A stretch of DNA of 64,000 nucleotides, from the NCBI GenBank assembly GCA_023053685.1, contig JALIGW010000059.1, positions 2,542,001-2,606,000 of the forward strand, written 5' to 3'. The DNA is from Diadophis punctatus similis (taxonomy: Eukaryota > Chordata > Lepidosauria > Squamata > Dipsadidae). The position numbers were made by a program, and so were the translations under genes. Shown piece after piece: positions 31,751 to 42,919 of the stretch (the first letter of the stretch is position 1; the number at the start of each line of letters is the position of its first letter). The notes below the pieces were generated by a model. That model was not told the DNA's origin, ran no database searches, and saw only the letters and a list, made by a program, of their open reading frames with translations.

Positions 31751-33502
31751 CTACACTACTTCAGACAGATGGTTATCCAACATCTTCTTAAAAATGTCTA
31801 GTGTTGGAGCATTCACAACTTCTGGAGGTAAGCTGTTCCACTGATTAATTGTTCTAACTGTCAGGAAATTTCTCCTTAGTTCTAAGTTGCTTCTCTCCTT
31901 GATTAGTTTCCACCCATTGCTTCTTGTTCTACCCCCAGGTGCCTTGGAGAAAAGTTTGACTCCCTCTTCTTTGTGGCGACCCCTGAGATATTGGAACACT
32001 GCTATCATGTCACCCCTGGTCCTTCTTTTCATTAAACTAGACATACCCAGTTCCTGCAACCGTTCTTCATATGTTTTAGCCTCCAGTCCCCTAATCATTT
32101 TTGTTGCTCTTCTCTGCACTCTTTCTAGAGTCTCAACATCCTTTTTACATCGTGGCGACCAAAACTGTATGCAGTATTCCAAGTGTGGCCTTACCAAGGC
32201 ATTATAAAGTGGTATTAACACTTCGCGTGATCTTGATTCTATCCCTCTGTTAATGCAGCCTAGAACTGTGTTGGCTTTTTTGGCAGCAGCTGCACACTGC
32301 TGGCTTATATTTAAATGGTTGTCCACTAGGACTCCAAGATCCCTCTCACAGTTACTACTGTTGAGCAAGGTACCACATATACTGTACCCGTGCATTTTGT
32401 TTTTCTTGCCTAAATGTAGAACCTTACTTTTATCACCATTGAATTTCATTTTGTTTGATAGCGCCCAATGTTCAAGTCTGTCAAGATCCTTCTGTATCTT
32501 GAGCCTATCTTCTGGAGAGTTGGCTATTCCTGCCAGTTTGGTGTCATCTGCAAATTTGATGAGTTCCCCGTCTATCCCCTCGTCCAAGTCATTGATGAAG
32601 ATGTTGAAGAGTACTGGGCCTAAAACAGAGCCTTGGGGTACTCCACTGCATACTTCCCTCCATTTAGATGCAGTTCCATTGAGCACTACACGTTGAGTGC
32701 GGTTGGTTAGCCAGTTTCGAATCCATCTGGTGGTGATGCTGTTTAACCCACATTTTTCTACTTTATCTAGTAGTAGGTTATGATCTACTTTGTCAAATGC
32801 CTTACTGAAGTCCAAGTAAACCACATCGACAGCATTCCTCTGGTCCACTAATTTTGTCACTTTATCAAAGAATGCAATAAGATTAGTCTGGCATGATCTG
32901 TTTTTGACAAACCCATGTTGGCTTGTGGTTATTACTTTGTTTGCTTCTAGGTGTTCATTGATTCGTTGCTTGATTATCTTTTCCAAAATCTTTCCTGGTA
33001 TTGAGGTCAGGCTGATAGGTCTGTAGTTTCCTGGATCTGTTTTTTTTCCTTTTTTGAAGATGGGAACTACATCAGCTCTTTTCCAGTCCTCTGGCAGTTC
33101 CCCAGTGCTCCAGGATCTTTGAAAGATATAGTTCAGTGGTTCTGAGATCTCGTCTGCCAGTTCCTTCAGAACCTTGGGGTGTAATCCATCTGGTCCTGGT
33201 GATTTGAATTCGTCTAGGGTAGACAGGTGTTCACTTACCATTTTCTTCCCTATTTTAACTTGTGTTCCTAATATGTTTTTTGTGATGCTGTTTTTGATAG
33301 GTTGGACTGTTTTCTCCCTTTGTGTAAAGACAGATGCAAAAAACGTGTTAAGTAGCTCTGCTTTCTCCCTGTTGCTTGTCACCTTCTTGCCACTTTCTCC
33401 CTGTAATGGACCAATTGTTTCCTTGACTTTTTTCTTGTTTTTAATATGTTGGAAGAAGCTTTTTTTTGTTACTTTGTACTTTTGTCGCAAGCCTTTGTTC
33501 AT
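31751..33502 (-). CDS. CR1 reverse transcriptase part, copy 6
   Basis: 583 codons, open; protein as in copy 4. Catalytic residues present. Confidence 0.93.
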   Translation of the reverse strand: MNKGLRQKYKVTKKSFFQHIKNKKKVKETIGPLQGESGKKVTSNREKAELLNTFFASVFTQREKTVQPIKNSITKNILGTQVKIGKKMVSEHLSTLDEFKSPGPDGLHPKVLKELADEISEPLNYIFQRSWSTGELPEDWKRADVVPIFKKGKKTDPGNYRPISLTSIPGKILEKIIKQRINEHLEANKVITTSQHGFVKNRSCQTNLIAFFDKVTKLVDQRNAVDVVYLDFSKAFDKVDHNLLLDKVEKCGLNSITTRWIRNWLTNRTQRVVLNGTASKWREVCSGVPQGSVLGPVLFNIFINDLDEGIDGELIKFADDTKLAGIANSPEDRLKIQKDLDRLEHWALSNKMKFNGDKSKVLHLGKKNKMHGYSICGTLLNSSNCERDLGVLVDNHLNISQQCAAAAKKANTVLGCINRGIESRSREVLIPLYNALVRPHLEYCIQFWSPRCKKDVETLERVQRRATKMIRGLEAKTYEERLQELGMSSLMKRRTRGDMIAVFQYLRGRHKEEGVKLFSKAPGGRTRSNGWKLIKERSNLELRRNFLTVRTINQWNSLPPEVVNAPTLDIFKKMLDNHLSEVV

Positions 33503-34604
33503 TGTGAGCCTTAGCTTTCCTCACTTCATCTTTACAGGCTCCAGCTATTTGCTGATATTCTGCCTTAGTTATTTCCCCTTCTTTCCACTTTTTATACTTG
33601 TCCTTTTTGTCTTTCAATTTGTCAGAGAGTTCTTTATGCAGCCATCCTGGTTTCTTTTGAGACCTATTATTTTTCTTCTTCATTGGTATTGTGCTAGTCT
33701 GGGCTTTTATAATCTCAGTTTTCAAAATTTCCCAAGCTTCTTGAGTTGTTTTCCCCTTGAGGATTCTCATCCATGGAATCTTTCCCAAGTTCTCTCTGAG
33801 TTTATTGAAATTAGCCCTCTTAAAGTCCAAGACTCTAGTTTGACTTTGTTCTACTGTTTGTGTTTGCATAATGTTGAATTCCAATATTGCATGATCACTT
33901 GCCCCCAAGGTTCCTGTAGCTTCAACACCTTCTATCATTTCATCTCTGTTACTGAGAATTAAGTCCAATATGGCTGATCCCCTTGTTCCCTTCTCTACTT
34001 TTGGGGTAACAAAATTGTCTGCTAGGTTTGTTAGGAACCTGTTGGCTCTTCCACTTGGTGCAGAGTTTGTCTCCCAGTTGATGTCAGGGTAGTTAAAATC
34101 CCCCATTACTATTGTGATGTGCTTCCTACATACCTTAGTTAGCTGACTAGCAAAAAGTTCATCTACTTCCTCTGTTTGGTTGGGTGGCCTGTAGTATAGA
34201 CCTATGGCAATGTCATTTCGCCCCCCTTTAATATTGACCCAAATGCATTCGAGGTGATTTTCATTATTGTTGTGCTCTATTTCTGTAGAGATGTAGTTAT
34301 TTCTTATATATAGTGCAACTCCACCTCCTCTTTTATTTGGTCTGTTTTTTTAAAATAATTTAGATCCCTCTAGCTGTATATTCCATTTGTCAGTTTCATC
34401 CCACCAAGTTTCCGTAATGGCAACTATATCATATCTTCCGTCATTTACTTGAATTTCTAATTCACCCTGTTTATTCCTCCTACTCTGTGCATTGGTGTAT
34501 AGACATTTAAGTCCATTTAGATTGACCCTGTGTTTACTGTCTACATAACCTGTGTTGTGCCTGACCGCCCCTACTTTCTTGCCACCTGTTTGATTAGTGC
34601 ACAT
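33441..34604 (-). pseudogene. CR1 endonuclease part with nonsense codon, copy 6
   Basis: TAA at codon 85 as in copies 4 and 5; pieces at 34604-34350 and 34106-33441. A private T-to-S change occurs in the LDLILTNRDE motif (ILSNRDE). Confidence 0.92.
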
Positions 34605-34693
34605 ATCTATGTTGTGTGCACTGTTAACCCTATTAATTTTAGATTGCTGTGGACAGAAATGATCTGTATCAATTAATTCTCTGTCCCCGCTGT

Positions 34694-35209
34694 TCAGTTT
34701 AAATGTATATCCAGGAAATCTCTGAATTTAATACCAAGTAGCTCAGTCCCTTTCTTTGATGGATGCAAACCATCTCTTTTGTACAGTTTTTCATTGGACC
34801 AGCTGCTGATATCATGACTAATAAAACCAAAGCCTTCCCTTTTACACCACTCCTTTAGCCACACATTAAACTCTGCTACACGTTGGCCTTTCCCTTTTTG
34901 TTCCTTATATACTGGTAAAACCTCTGAAAACATAAGCCTACAACCTATACTACTAAGTTCGTACCCCAAGCTCTGGAAGTCATTCTGCACAGAAAGTACA
35001 TCTTTTTGGGACAGATCATTTGTGCCTAGATGTATAATAGCATCAACATCACAGTCCTTACTGGCATTCTTGACTATCTTAAGAATACGCCTCTTGTCTC
35101 TGCTGGCAGTAGCACCTGGCAGACACCTGACCTCTTTCAAAACCTCGATATCCTTTCCTAAATTTACATCCCTTACAATTGAATCACCAACCAGAAGGTG
35201 GCTTCTCTT
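34694..35209 (-). CDS. CR1 ORF1 esterase fragment, copy 6
   Basis: 171 codons open; catalytic motifs intact; protein as in copy 4. Confidence 0.85.
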   Translation of the reverse strand, partial: KRSHLLVGDSIVRDVNLGKDIEVLKEVRCLPGATASRDKRRILKIVKNASKDCDVDAIIHLGTNDLSQKDVLSVQNDFQSLGYELSSIGCRLMFSEVLPVYKEQKGKGQRVAEFNVWLKEWCKREGFGFISHDISSWSNEKLYKRDGLHPSKKGTELLGIKFRDFLDIHLN

Positions 35210-37024
35210 CGTATCTCAGAATTTGCCATAGAACTGAATTCAGCCAGAAAACTTCACTTTTGACACAGAGCTCAGAAAGGAAAAAGAAACACATATTCCT
35301 GTTCCCCAGGGTCTGGAAAGCCAAAATCTCACACCATTTTCAGATCCGAGCTTTCCCTGAGGTGTTAGCCCAAGCCGTATCTCAGAATTTGACATAGGAC
35401 TCAATTCAGCCCGAAAACCTCACTTTTGACACAGAGCTCAGAAATGAAAAAGAAAGACATATTCATGTTCCCCAGGGTCTGGAAAGCCGAATTCTCACAC
35501 CATTTTCAGACCCGAGGTTTCCTGAACAGTTAGCCTAAGGCGTATCATAGAATTTGCCTTAGGACTCATTTCAGCCAGAAAACTTCACTTTTGACACAGA
35601 GCTCAGCAATGAAAAAGAAACACATATTCCTGTTCCCTAGGGTCTGGAAACACAAAATCTCACACCATTTTCAGATCCGAGCTTTCCCTGCGGAGTTAGC
35701 CTAACGCGTATCTCAGAATTTGCCATAGGACTCAATTCAGCCCGAAAACCTCACTTTTGACACAGAGCTCAGAAATGTAAAAGAAAGACATGTTCATATT
35801 CCCCAGTGTCTGAAAAGCCGAATTCTCACAGCATTTTCAGATCCGAGCTTTCCCTGAGGAGTTAGCCAAAGTCGTATTTTAGAATTTGCCTTAGGACTCA
35901 ATTCAGCCCGAAAACTACACTTTTCACACAGAGCTCAAAAATGAAAAAGAAACACATATTCATGCTCCCGAGGGTCTGGAAAGCCAAAGTCTCACTCCAT
36001 TTTCAGATCTGAGGTTTCCTGAACAGTTAGCCGACGGCATATCATAGAATTTACATTACGACTCAATTCAGCCCGAAAACCTCACTTTTGACACAGAGCT
36101 CAGCAATGAAAAAGAAAGACATATTCATGTTCCCCAGGGTCTGGAAAGCCGAATTCTCACACCATTTTGAGACCCGAGGTTTCCTGAACAGTTAGCCTAA
36201 GGTGTATCATAGAATTTGCCTTAGGACTCATTTCAGCCAGAAAACTTCACTTTTGACACAGAGCTCAGCAATGAAAAAGAAACACATATTCCTGTTCCCT
36301 AGGGTCTAGAAACACAAAATCTCACACAATTTTCAGATCCGAGCTTTCCCTGAGGAGTTAGCCGAAGCCGTATCATAGAATTTGCCTTAGGACTCAATTC
36401 AGCCAGAAAACTTCACTTTTGACACAGAGCTCAGCAATGAAAAAGAAACACATATTCCTGTTCCCTAGGGTCTGGAAAGCTGAATTCTCACACACTTTTC
36501 GGACCCGAGCTTTCCCTGAGGAGTTAGCCGAAGGCGTATCATAGAATTTACCTTATGACTCAATTCAGCCCGAAAACCTCACTTTCGACACAGAGCTCAG
36601 AAATGTAAGAGAAAGACATATTCATGTTCCCCAGGGTCTGGAAAGACAAAATCTCGCACCATTTTCAGATCCGAGCTTTCCCTGAGGAGTTAGCCCAAGC
36701 GGTATCATAGAATTTGCCTTAGGACTCAATTCAGCCCGAAAACCTCACTTTCGACACAGAGCTCAGAAATGTAAGAGAAAGACATATTCATGTTCCCCAG
36801 GGTCTGGAAAGACAAAATCTCACACCATTTTCAGATCCGAGCTTTCCCTGAGGAGTTAGCCCAAGCCGTATCATAGAATTTGCCTTAGGACTCAATTCAG
36901 CCCGAAAACCTCACTTTTGACACAGAGCTCAGACATGTAAGAGAAAGGCATATTCCTGTTCCCTAGGGTCTGGAAAGCTGAATTCTCACACAATTTTCAG
37001 ATCCGAGCTTTCCCTATGGAGTTA
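35210..37024. repeat. 165-bp satellite spacer, 1815 bp
   Basis: Eleven monomers minus 8 bp, the counterpart of 24843-26657. No gene. Confidence 0.95.
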
Positions 37025-37098
37025 TAATAATAATAATAACAGAGTTGGAAGGGACCTTGGAGGTCTTCTAGTCCAACCCCCTGCTTACGCAGGAAACC

Positions 37099-38850
37099 CT
37101 ACACTACTTCAGACAGATGGTTATCCAACATCTTCTTAAAAATGTCTAGTGTTGGAGCATTCACAACTTCTGGAGGTAAGCTGTTCCACTGATTAATTGT
37201 TCTAACTGTCAGGAAATTTCTCCTTAGTTCTAAGTTGCTTCTCTCCTTGATTAGTTTCCACCCATTGCTTCTTCTTCTACCCCCAGGTGCCTTGGAGAAA
37301 AGTTTGACTCCCTCTTCTTTGTGGCGACCCCTGAGATATTGGAACACTGCTATCATGTCACCCCTGGTCCTTCTTTTCATTAAACTAGACATACCCAGTT
37401 CCTGCAACCGTTCTTCATATGTTTTAGCCTCCAGTCCCCTAATCATTTTTGTTGCTCTTCTCTGCACTCTTTCTAGAGTCTCAACATCCTTTTTACATCG
37501 TGGCGACCAAAACTGTATGCAGTATTCCAAGTGTGGCCTTACCAAGGCATTATAAAGTGGTATTAACACTTCGCGTGATCTTGATTCTATCCCTCTGTTA
37601 ATGCAGCCTAGAACTGTGTTGGCTTTTTTGGCAGCAGCTGCACACTGCTGGCTTATATTTAAATGGTTGTCCACTAGGACTCCAAGATCCCTCTCACAGT
37701 TACTACTGTTGAGCAAGGTACCACATATACTGTACCCGTGCATTTTGTTTTTCTTGCCTAAATGTAGAACCTTACTTTTATCACCATTGAATTTCATTTT
37801 GTTTGATAGCGCCCAATGTTCAAGTCTGTCAAGATCCTTCTGTATCTTGAGCCTATCTTCTGGAGAGTTGGCTATTCCTGCCAGTTTGGTGTCATCTGCA
37901 AATTTGATGAGTTCCCCGTCTATCCCCTCGTCCAAGTCATTGATGAAGATGTTGAAGAGTACTGGGCCTAAAACAGAGCCTTGGGGTACTCCACTGCATA
38001 CTTCCCTCCATGTAGATGCAGTTCCATTGAGCACTACACGTTGAGTGCGGTTGGTTAGCCAGTTTCGAATCCATCTGGTGGTGATGCTGTTTAACCCACA
38101 TTTTTCTACTTTATCTAGTAGTAGGTTATGATCTACTTTGTCAAATGCCTTACTGAAGTCCAAGTAAACCACATCGACAGCATTCCTCTGGTCCACTAAT
38201 TTTGTCACTTTATCAAAGAATGCAATAAGATTAGTCTGGCATGATCTGTTTTTGACAAACCCATGTTGGCTTTTGGTTATTACTTTGTTTGCTTCTAGGT
38301 GTTCATTGATTCGTTGCTTGATTATCTTTTCCAAAATCTTTCCTGGTATTGAGGTCAGGCTGATAGGTCTGTAGTTTCCTGGATCTGTTTTTTTTCCTTT
38401 TTTGAAGATGGGAACTACATCAGCTCTTTTCCAGTCCTCTGGCAGTTCCCCAGTGCTCCAGGATCTTTGAAAGATATAGTTCAGTGGTTCTGAGATCTCG
38501 TCTGCCAGTTCCTTCAGAACCTTGGGGTGTAATCCATCTGGTCCTGGTGATTTGAATTCGTCTAGGGTAGACAGGTGTTCACTTACCATTTTCTTCCCTA
38601 TTTTAACTTGTGTTCCTAATATGTTTTTTGTGATGCTGTTTTTGATAGGTTGGACTGTTTTCTCCCTTTGTGTAAAGACAGATGCAAAAAACGTGTTAAG
38701 TAGCTCTGCTTTCTCCCTGTTGCTTGTCACCTTCTTGCCACTTTCTCCCTGTAATGGACCAATTGTTTCCTTGACTTTTTTCTTGTTTTTAATATGTTGG
38801 AAGAAGCTTTTTTTTGTTACTTTGTACTTTTGTCGCAAGCCTTTGTTCAT
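37099..38850 (-). CDS. CR1 reverse transcriptase part, copy 7
   Basis: 583 codons, open, R259. A private K-to-T change (TASTWREV) lies just before the GVPQGSVLGP block. Catalytic residues present. Confidence 0.93.
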   Translation of the reverse strand: MNKGLRQKYKVTKKSFFQHIKNKKKVKETIGPLQGESGKKVTSNREKAELLNTFFASVFTQREKTVQPIKNSITKNILGTQVKIGKKMVSEHLSTLDEFKSPGPDGLHPKVLKELADEISEPLNYIFQRSWSTGELPEDWKRADVVPIFKKGKKTDPGNYRPISLTSIPGKILEKIIKQRINEHLEANKVITKSQHGFVKNRSCQTNLIAFFDKVTKLVDQRNAVDVVYLDFSKAFDKVDHNLLLDKVEKCGLNSITTRWIRNWLTNRTQRVVLNGTASTWREVCSGVPQGSVLGPVLFNIFINDLDEGIDGELIKFADDTKLAGIANSPEDRLKIQKDLDRLEHWALSNKMKFNGDKSKVLHLGKKNKMHGYSICGTLLNSSNCERDLGVLVDNHLNISQQCAAAAKKANTVLGCINRGIESRSREVLIPLYNALVRPHLEYCIQFWSPRCKKDVETLERVQRRATKMIRGLEAKTYEERLQELGMSSLMKRRTRGDMIAVFQYLRGRHKEEGVKLFSKAPGGRRRSNGWKLIKERSNLELRRNFLTVRTINQWNSLPPEVVNAPTLDIFKKMLDNHLSEVV

Positions 38851-39952
38851 TGTGAGCCTTAGCTTTCCTCACTTCATCTTTACAGGCTCCAGCTATTTGC
38901 TGATATTCTGCCTTAGTTATTTCCCCTTCTTTCCACTTTTTATACTTGTCCTTTTTGTCTTTCAATTTGTCAGAGAGTTCTTTATGCAGCCATCCTGGTT
39001 TCTTTTGAGACCTATTATTTTTCTTCTTCATTGGTATTATGCTAGTCTGGGCTTTTATAATCTCAGTTTTCAAAATTTCCCAAGCTTCTTGAGTTGTTTT
39101 CCCCTTGAGGATTCTCATCCATGGAATCTTTCCCAAGTTCTCTCTGAGTTTATTGAAATTAGCCCTCTTAAAGTCCAAGACTCTAGTTTGACTTTGTTCT
39201 ACTGTTTGTGTTTGCATAATGTTGAATTCCAATATTGCATGATCACTTGCCCCCAAGGTTCCTGTAGCTTCAACACCTTCTATCATTTCATCTCTGTTAG
39301 TGAGAATTAAGTCCAATATGGCTGATCCCCTTGTTCCCTTCTCTACTTTTGGGGTAACAAAATTGTCTGCTAGGTTTGTTAGGAACCTGTTGGCTCTTCC
39401 ACTTGGTGCAGAGTTTGTCTCCCAGTTGATGTCAGGGTAGTTAAAATCCCCCATTACTATTGTGATGTGCTTCCTACATACCTTAGTTAGCTGACTAGCA
39501 AAAAGTTCATCTACTTCCTCTGTTTGGTTGGGTGGCCTGTAGTATAGACCTATGGCAATGTCATTTCGCCCCCCTTTAATATTGACCCAAATGCATTCGA
39601 GGTGATTTTCATTATTGTTGTGCTCTATTTCTGTAGAGATGTAGTTATTTCTTATATATAGTGCAACTCCACCTCCTCTTTTATTTGGTCTGTTTTTTTT
39701 AAATAATTTAGATCCCTCTAGCTGTATATTCCATTTGTCAGTTTCATCCCACCAAGTTTCCGTAATGGCAACTATATCATATCTTCCGTCATTTACTTGA
39801 ATTTCTAATTCACCCTGTTTATTCCTCCTACTCTGTGCATTGGTGTATAGACATTTAAGTCCATTTAGATTGACCCTGTGTTTACTGTCTACATAACCTG
39901 TGTTGTGCCTGACCGCCCCTACTTTCTTGCCACCTGTTTGATTAGTGCACAT
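38789..39952 (-). CDS. CR1 endonuclease part, copy 7
   Basis: 387 codons, intact, with all motifs. A private T-to-I change (AQTSIIPM) lies in the linker. Confidence 0.92.
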   Translation of the reverse strand: MCTNQTGGKKVGAVRHNTGYVDSKHRVNLNGLKCLYTNAQSRRNKQGELEIQVNDGRYDIVAITETWWDETDKWNIQLEGSKLFKKNRPNKRGGGVALYIRNNYISTEIEHNNNENHLECIWVNIKGGRNDIAIGLYYRPPNQTEEVDELFASQLTKVCRKHITIVMGDFNYPDINWETNSAPSGRANRFLTNLADNFVTPKVEKGTRGSAILDLILTNRDEMIEGVEATGTLGASDHAILEFNIMQTQTVEQSQTRVLDFKRANFNKLRENLGKIPWMRILKGKTTQEAWEILKTEIIKAQTSIIPMKKKNNRSQKKPGWLHKELSDKLKDKKDKYKKWKEGEITKAEYQQIAGACKDEVRKAKAHNEQRLATKVQSNKKKLLPTY

Positions 39953-40041
39953 ATCTATGTTGTGTGCACTGTTAACCCTATTAATTTTAGATTGCTGTGG
40001 ACAGAAATGATCTGTATCAATTAATTCTCTGTCCCCGCTGT

Positions 40042-40557
40042 TCAGTTTAAATGTATATCCAGGAAATCTCTGAATTTAATACCAAGTAGCTCAGTCCCTT
40101 TCTTTGATGGATGCAAACCATCTCTTTTGTACAGTTTTTCATTGGACCAGCTGCTGATATCATGACTAATAAAACCAAAGCCTTCCCTTTTACACCACTC
40201 CTTTAGCCACACATTAAACTCTGCTACACGTTGGCCTTTCCCTTTTTGTTCCTTATATACTGGTAAAACCTCTGAAAACATAAGCCTACAACCTATACTA
40301 CTAAGTTCGTACCCCAAGCTCTGGAAGTCATTCTGCACAGAAAGTACATCTTTTTGGGACAGATCATTTGTGCCTAGATGTATAATAGCATCAACATCAC
40401 AGTCCTTACTGGCATTCTTGACTATCTTAAGAATACGCCTCTTGTCTCTGCTGGCAGTAGCACCTGGCAGACACCTGACCTCTTTCAAAACCTCGATATC
40501 CTTTCCTAAATTTACATCCCTTACAATTGAATCACCAACCAGAAGGTGGCTTCTCTT
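40042..40557 (-). CDS. CR1 ORF1 esterase fragment, copy 7
   Basis: 171 codons open; GDS, GTND and DGLHP intact. Confidence 0.85.
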   Translation of the reverse strand, partial: KRSHLLVGDSIVRDVNLGKDIEVLKEVRCLPGATASRDKRRILKIVKNASKDCDVDAIIHLGTNDLSQKDVLSVQNDFQSLGYELSSIGCRLMFSEVLPVYKEQKGKGQRVAEFNVWLKEWCKREGFGFISHDISSWSNEKLYKRDGLHPSKKGTELLGIKFRDFLDIHLN

Positions 40558-42919
40558 CGTATCTCAGAATTTGCCATAGAACTGAATTCAGCCAGAAAAC
40601 TTCACTTTTGACACAGAGCTCAGAAATGTAAAAGAAAGACATGTTCATATTCCCCAGTGTCTGAAAAGCCGAATTCTCACAGCATTTTCAGATCCGAGCT
40701 TTCCCTGAGGAGTTAGCCCAAGCCGTATCTCAGAATTTGACATAGGACTCAATTCAGCCCGAAAACCTCACTTTTGACACAGAGCTCAGAAATGAAATAG
40801 AAAGACATATTCATGTTCCCCAGGGTCTGGAAAGCCGAATTCTCACACCATTTTCAGACCCGAGGTTTCCTGAACAGTTAGCCTAAGGCGTATCATAGAA
40901 TTTGCCTTAGGACTCATTTCAGCCAGAAAACTTCACTTTTGACACAGAGCTCAGCAATGAAAAAGAAACACATATTCCTGTTCCCTAGGGTCTGGAAACA
41001 CAAAATCTCACACCATTTTCAGATCCGAGCTTTCCCTGAGGAGTTAGCCAAAGTCGTATTTTAGAATTTGCCTTAGGACTCAATTCAGCCCGAAAACTAC
41101 AATTTTCACACAGAGCTCAAAAATGAAAAAGAAACACATATTCATGCTCCCGAGGGTCTGGAAATCCAAAGTCTCACTCCGTTTTCAGATCCGAGGTTTC
41201 CTGAACAGTTAGCCGACGGCATATCATAGAATTTACATTACGACTCAATTCAGCCCGAAAACCTCACTTTTGACACAGAGCTCAGAAATGAAAAAGAAAC
41301 ACATATTCCTTTTTCCTATGGACTGGAAAGCTGAGTTCTCACACAATTTTCAGATCTGAGCTTTCCCTATGGAGTTAGCCCAAGGCGTATCTCAGAATTT
41401 GCCATAGAACTGAATTCAGCCAGAAAACTTCACTTTTGACCCAGAGCTCAGAAAGGAAAAAGAAACATATATTCCTGTTCCCTAGGGTCTGGAAAGCCAA
41501 AATCTCACACCATTTTCAGATCCGAGCTTTCCCTGAGGTGTAAGCCAAAGCCGTATCTCAGAATTTGACATAGGACTCAATTCAGCCCGAAAACCTCACT
41601 TTTGACACAGAGCTCAGCAATGAAAAAGAAAGACATATTCATGTTCCCCAGGGTCTGGAAAGCCGAATTCTCACACCATTTTCAGACCCGAGGTTTCCTG
41701 AACAGTTAGCCTAAGGCGTATCATAGAATTTGCCTTAGGACTCATTTCAGCCAGAAAACTTCACTTTTGACACAGAGCTCAGCAATGAAAAAGAAACACA
41801 TATTCCTGTTCCCTAGGGTCTGGAAACACAAAATCTCACACCATTTTCAGATCCGAGCTTTCCCTGCGGAGTTAGCCTAACGCGTATCTCAGAATTTGCC
41901 TTAGGACTCAATTCAGCCCGAAAACCTCACTTTTGACATAGAGCTCAGAAATGTAAAAGAAAGACATGTTCATATTCCCCAGTGTCTGGAAAGCCGAATT
42001 CTCACACCATTTTCAGATTCTAGCTTTTCCTGAGGAGTTAGCCCAAGGCGTATCTCATAATTTGCATTAGGACTCATTTCAGCCAGAAAACTTTACTTTT
42101 GACACAGAGCTCAGAAATGAAAAAGAAACATATATTCCTGTTCCCTAGGGTCTGGAAAGACAAAATCTCACACCATTTTCAGATCCGTGCTTTTCCTATG
42201 GAGTTAGCCCAAGGCGTATCTCAGAATTTGCCATAGAACTGAATTTAGCCAGAAAACTTCACTTTTGACACAGAGCTCAGAAATGAAAAAGAAACACATA
42301 TTCCTATTCCCTAGGGACTGGAAAGCTGAATTCTCATACAATTTTCAGATCTGAGCTTTCCCTATGAAGTTAGCCCAAGGCGTATCTCAGAATTTGCCAT
42401 AGAACTGAATTCAGCCAGAAAACTTCACTTTTGACACAGAGCTCAGAAATGAAAAAGAAACATATATTCCTGTTCCCTAGGGTCTGGAAAGACAAAATCT
42501 CACACCATTTTCAGATCCGTGCTTTCCCTGAGGAGTTAGCCCAAGCCGTATCATAGAATTTGCCTTAGGACTCAATTCAGCCAGAAAACTTCAATTTTGA
42601 CACAGAGCTCAGAAATGAAAAAGAAACACATATTCCTGTTCCCCAGGGTCTGGAAAGCCAAATTCTCACACCATTTTGAGATCCAAGCTTTCCCCGAGGA
42701 GTTAGCCCAAGCCGTATCATAGAATTTGCCTTAGGACTCAATTCAGCCAGAAAACTTCACTTTTGACACAGAGCTCAGAAATGAAAAAGAAACACGTATT
42801 CCTGTACCCTAGTGTCTGGAAAGCCGAATTCTCACACCATTTTCAGATCCGAGCTTTCCCTGAGTAATTAACCCTTGGTGTATCTCAGAATTTGACTTAT
42901 GACTCAATTCAGCCAGAAA
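40558..42919. repeat. 165-bp satellite, block after CR1 copy 7
   Basis: About 14 monomers. The left part resembles the monomer order at 600-2000, and the right part (about 42000-42919) matches 7230-8152 leading into the LTR. One monomer has ATGAAATAGAAAG near 40790. No gene. Confidence 0.95.

Larger units (their letters stand above)
31674..35209 (-). mobile_element. CR1 LINE, copy 6 of 7
   Basis: 3536 bp, offset exactly 10,367 from copy 4, and its closest relative (T193, GGRTRSNG, extra TAA, endonuclease stop). Confidence 0.95.
30191..40557. repeat. Higher-order composite unit 2 (10,367 bp)
   Basis: The second tandem unit, identical in length and order to 19824-30190: spacer 1483, CR1 copy 6 (3536), spacer 1815, CR1 copy 7 (3533). 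It differs from unit 1 mainly within copy 7, which lacks the endonuclease stop and is followed by another satellite flank type. This indicates recombination inside the last CR1. Confidence 0.93.
37025..40557 (-). mobile_element. CR1 LINE, copy 7 of 7
   Basis: 3533 bp. By position it is the partner of copy 5, but it is mosaic: R259 and no endonuclease stop (8 T + 3 A kept). Its right satellite flank is of the copy 1/2 type. Confidence 0.95.
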
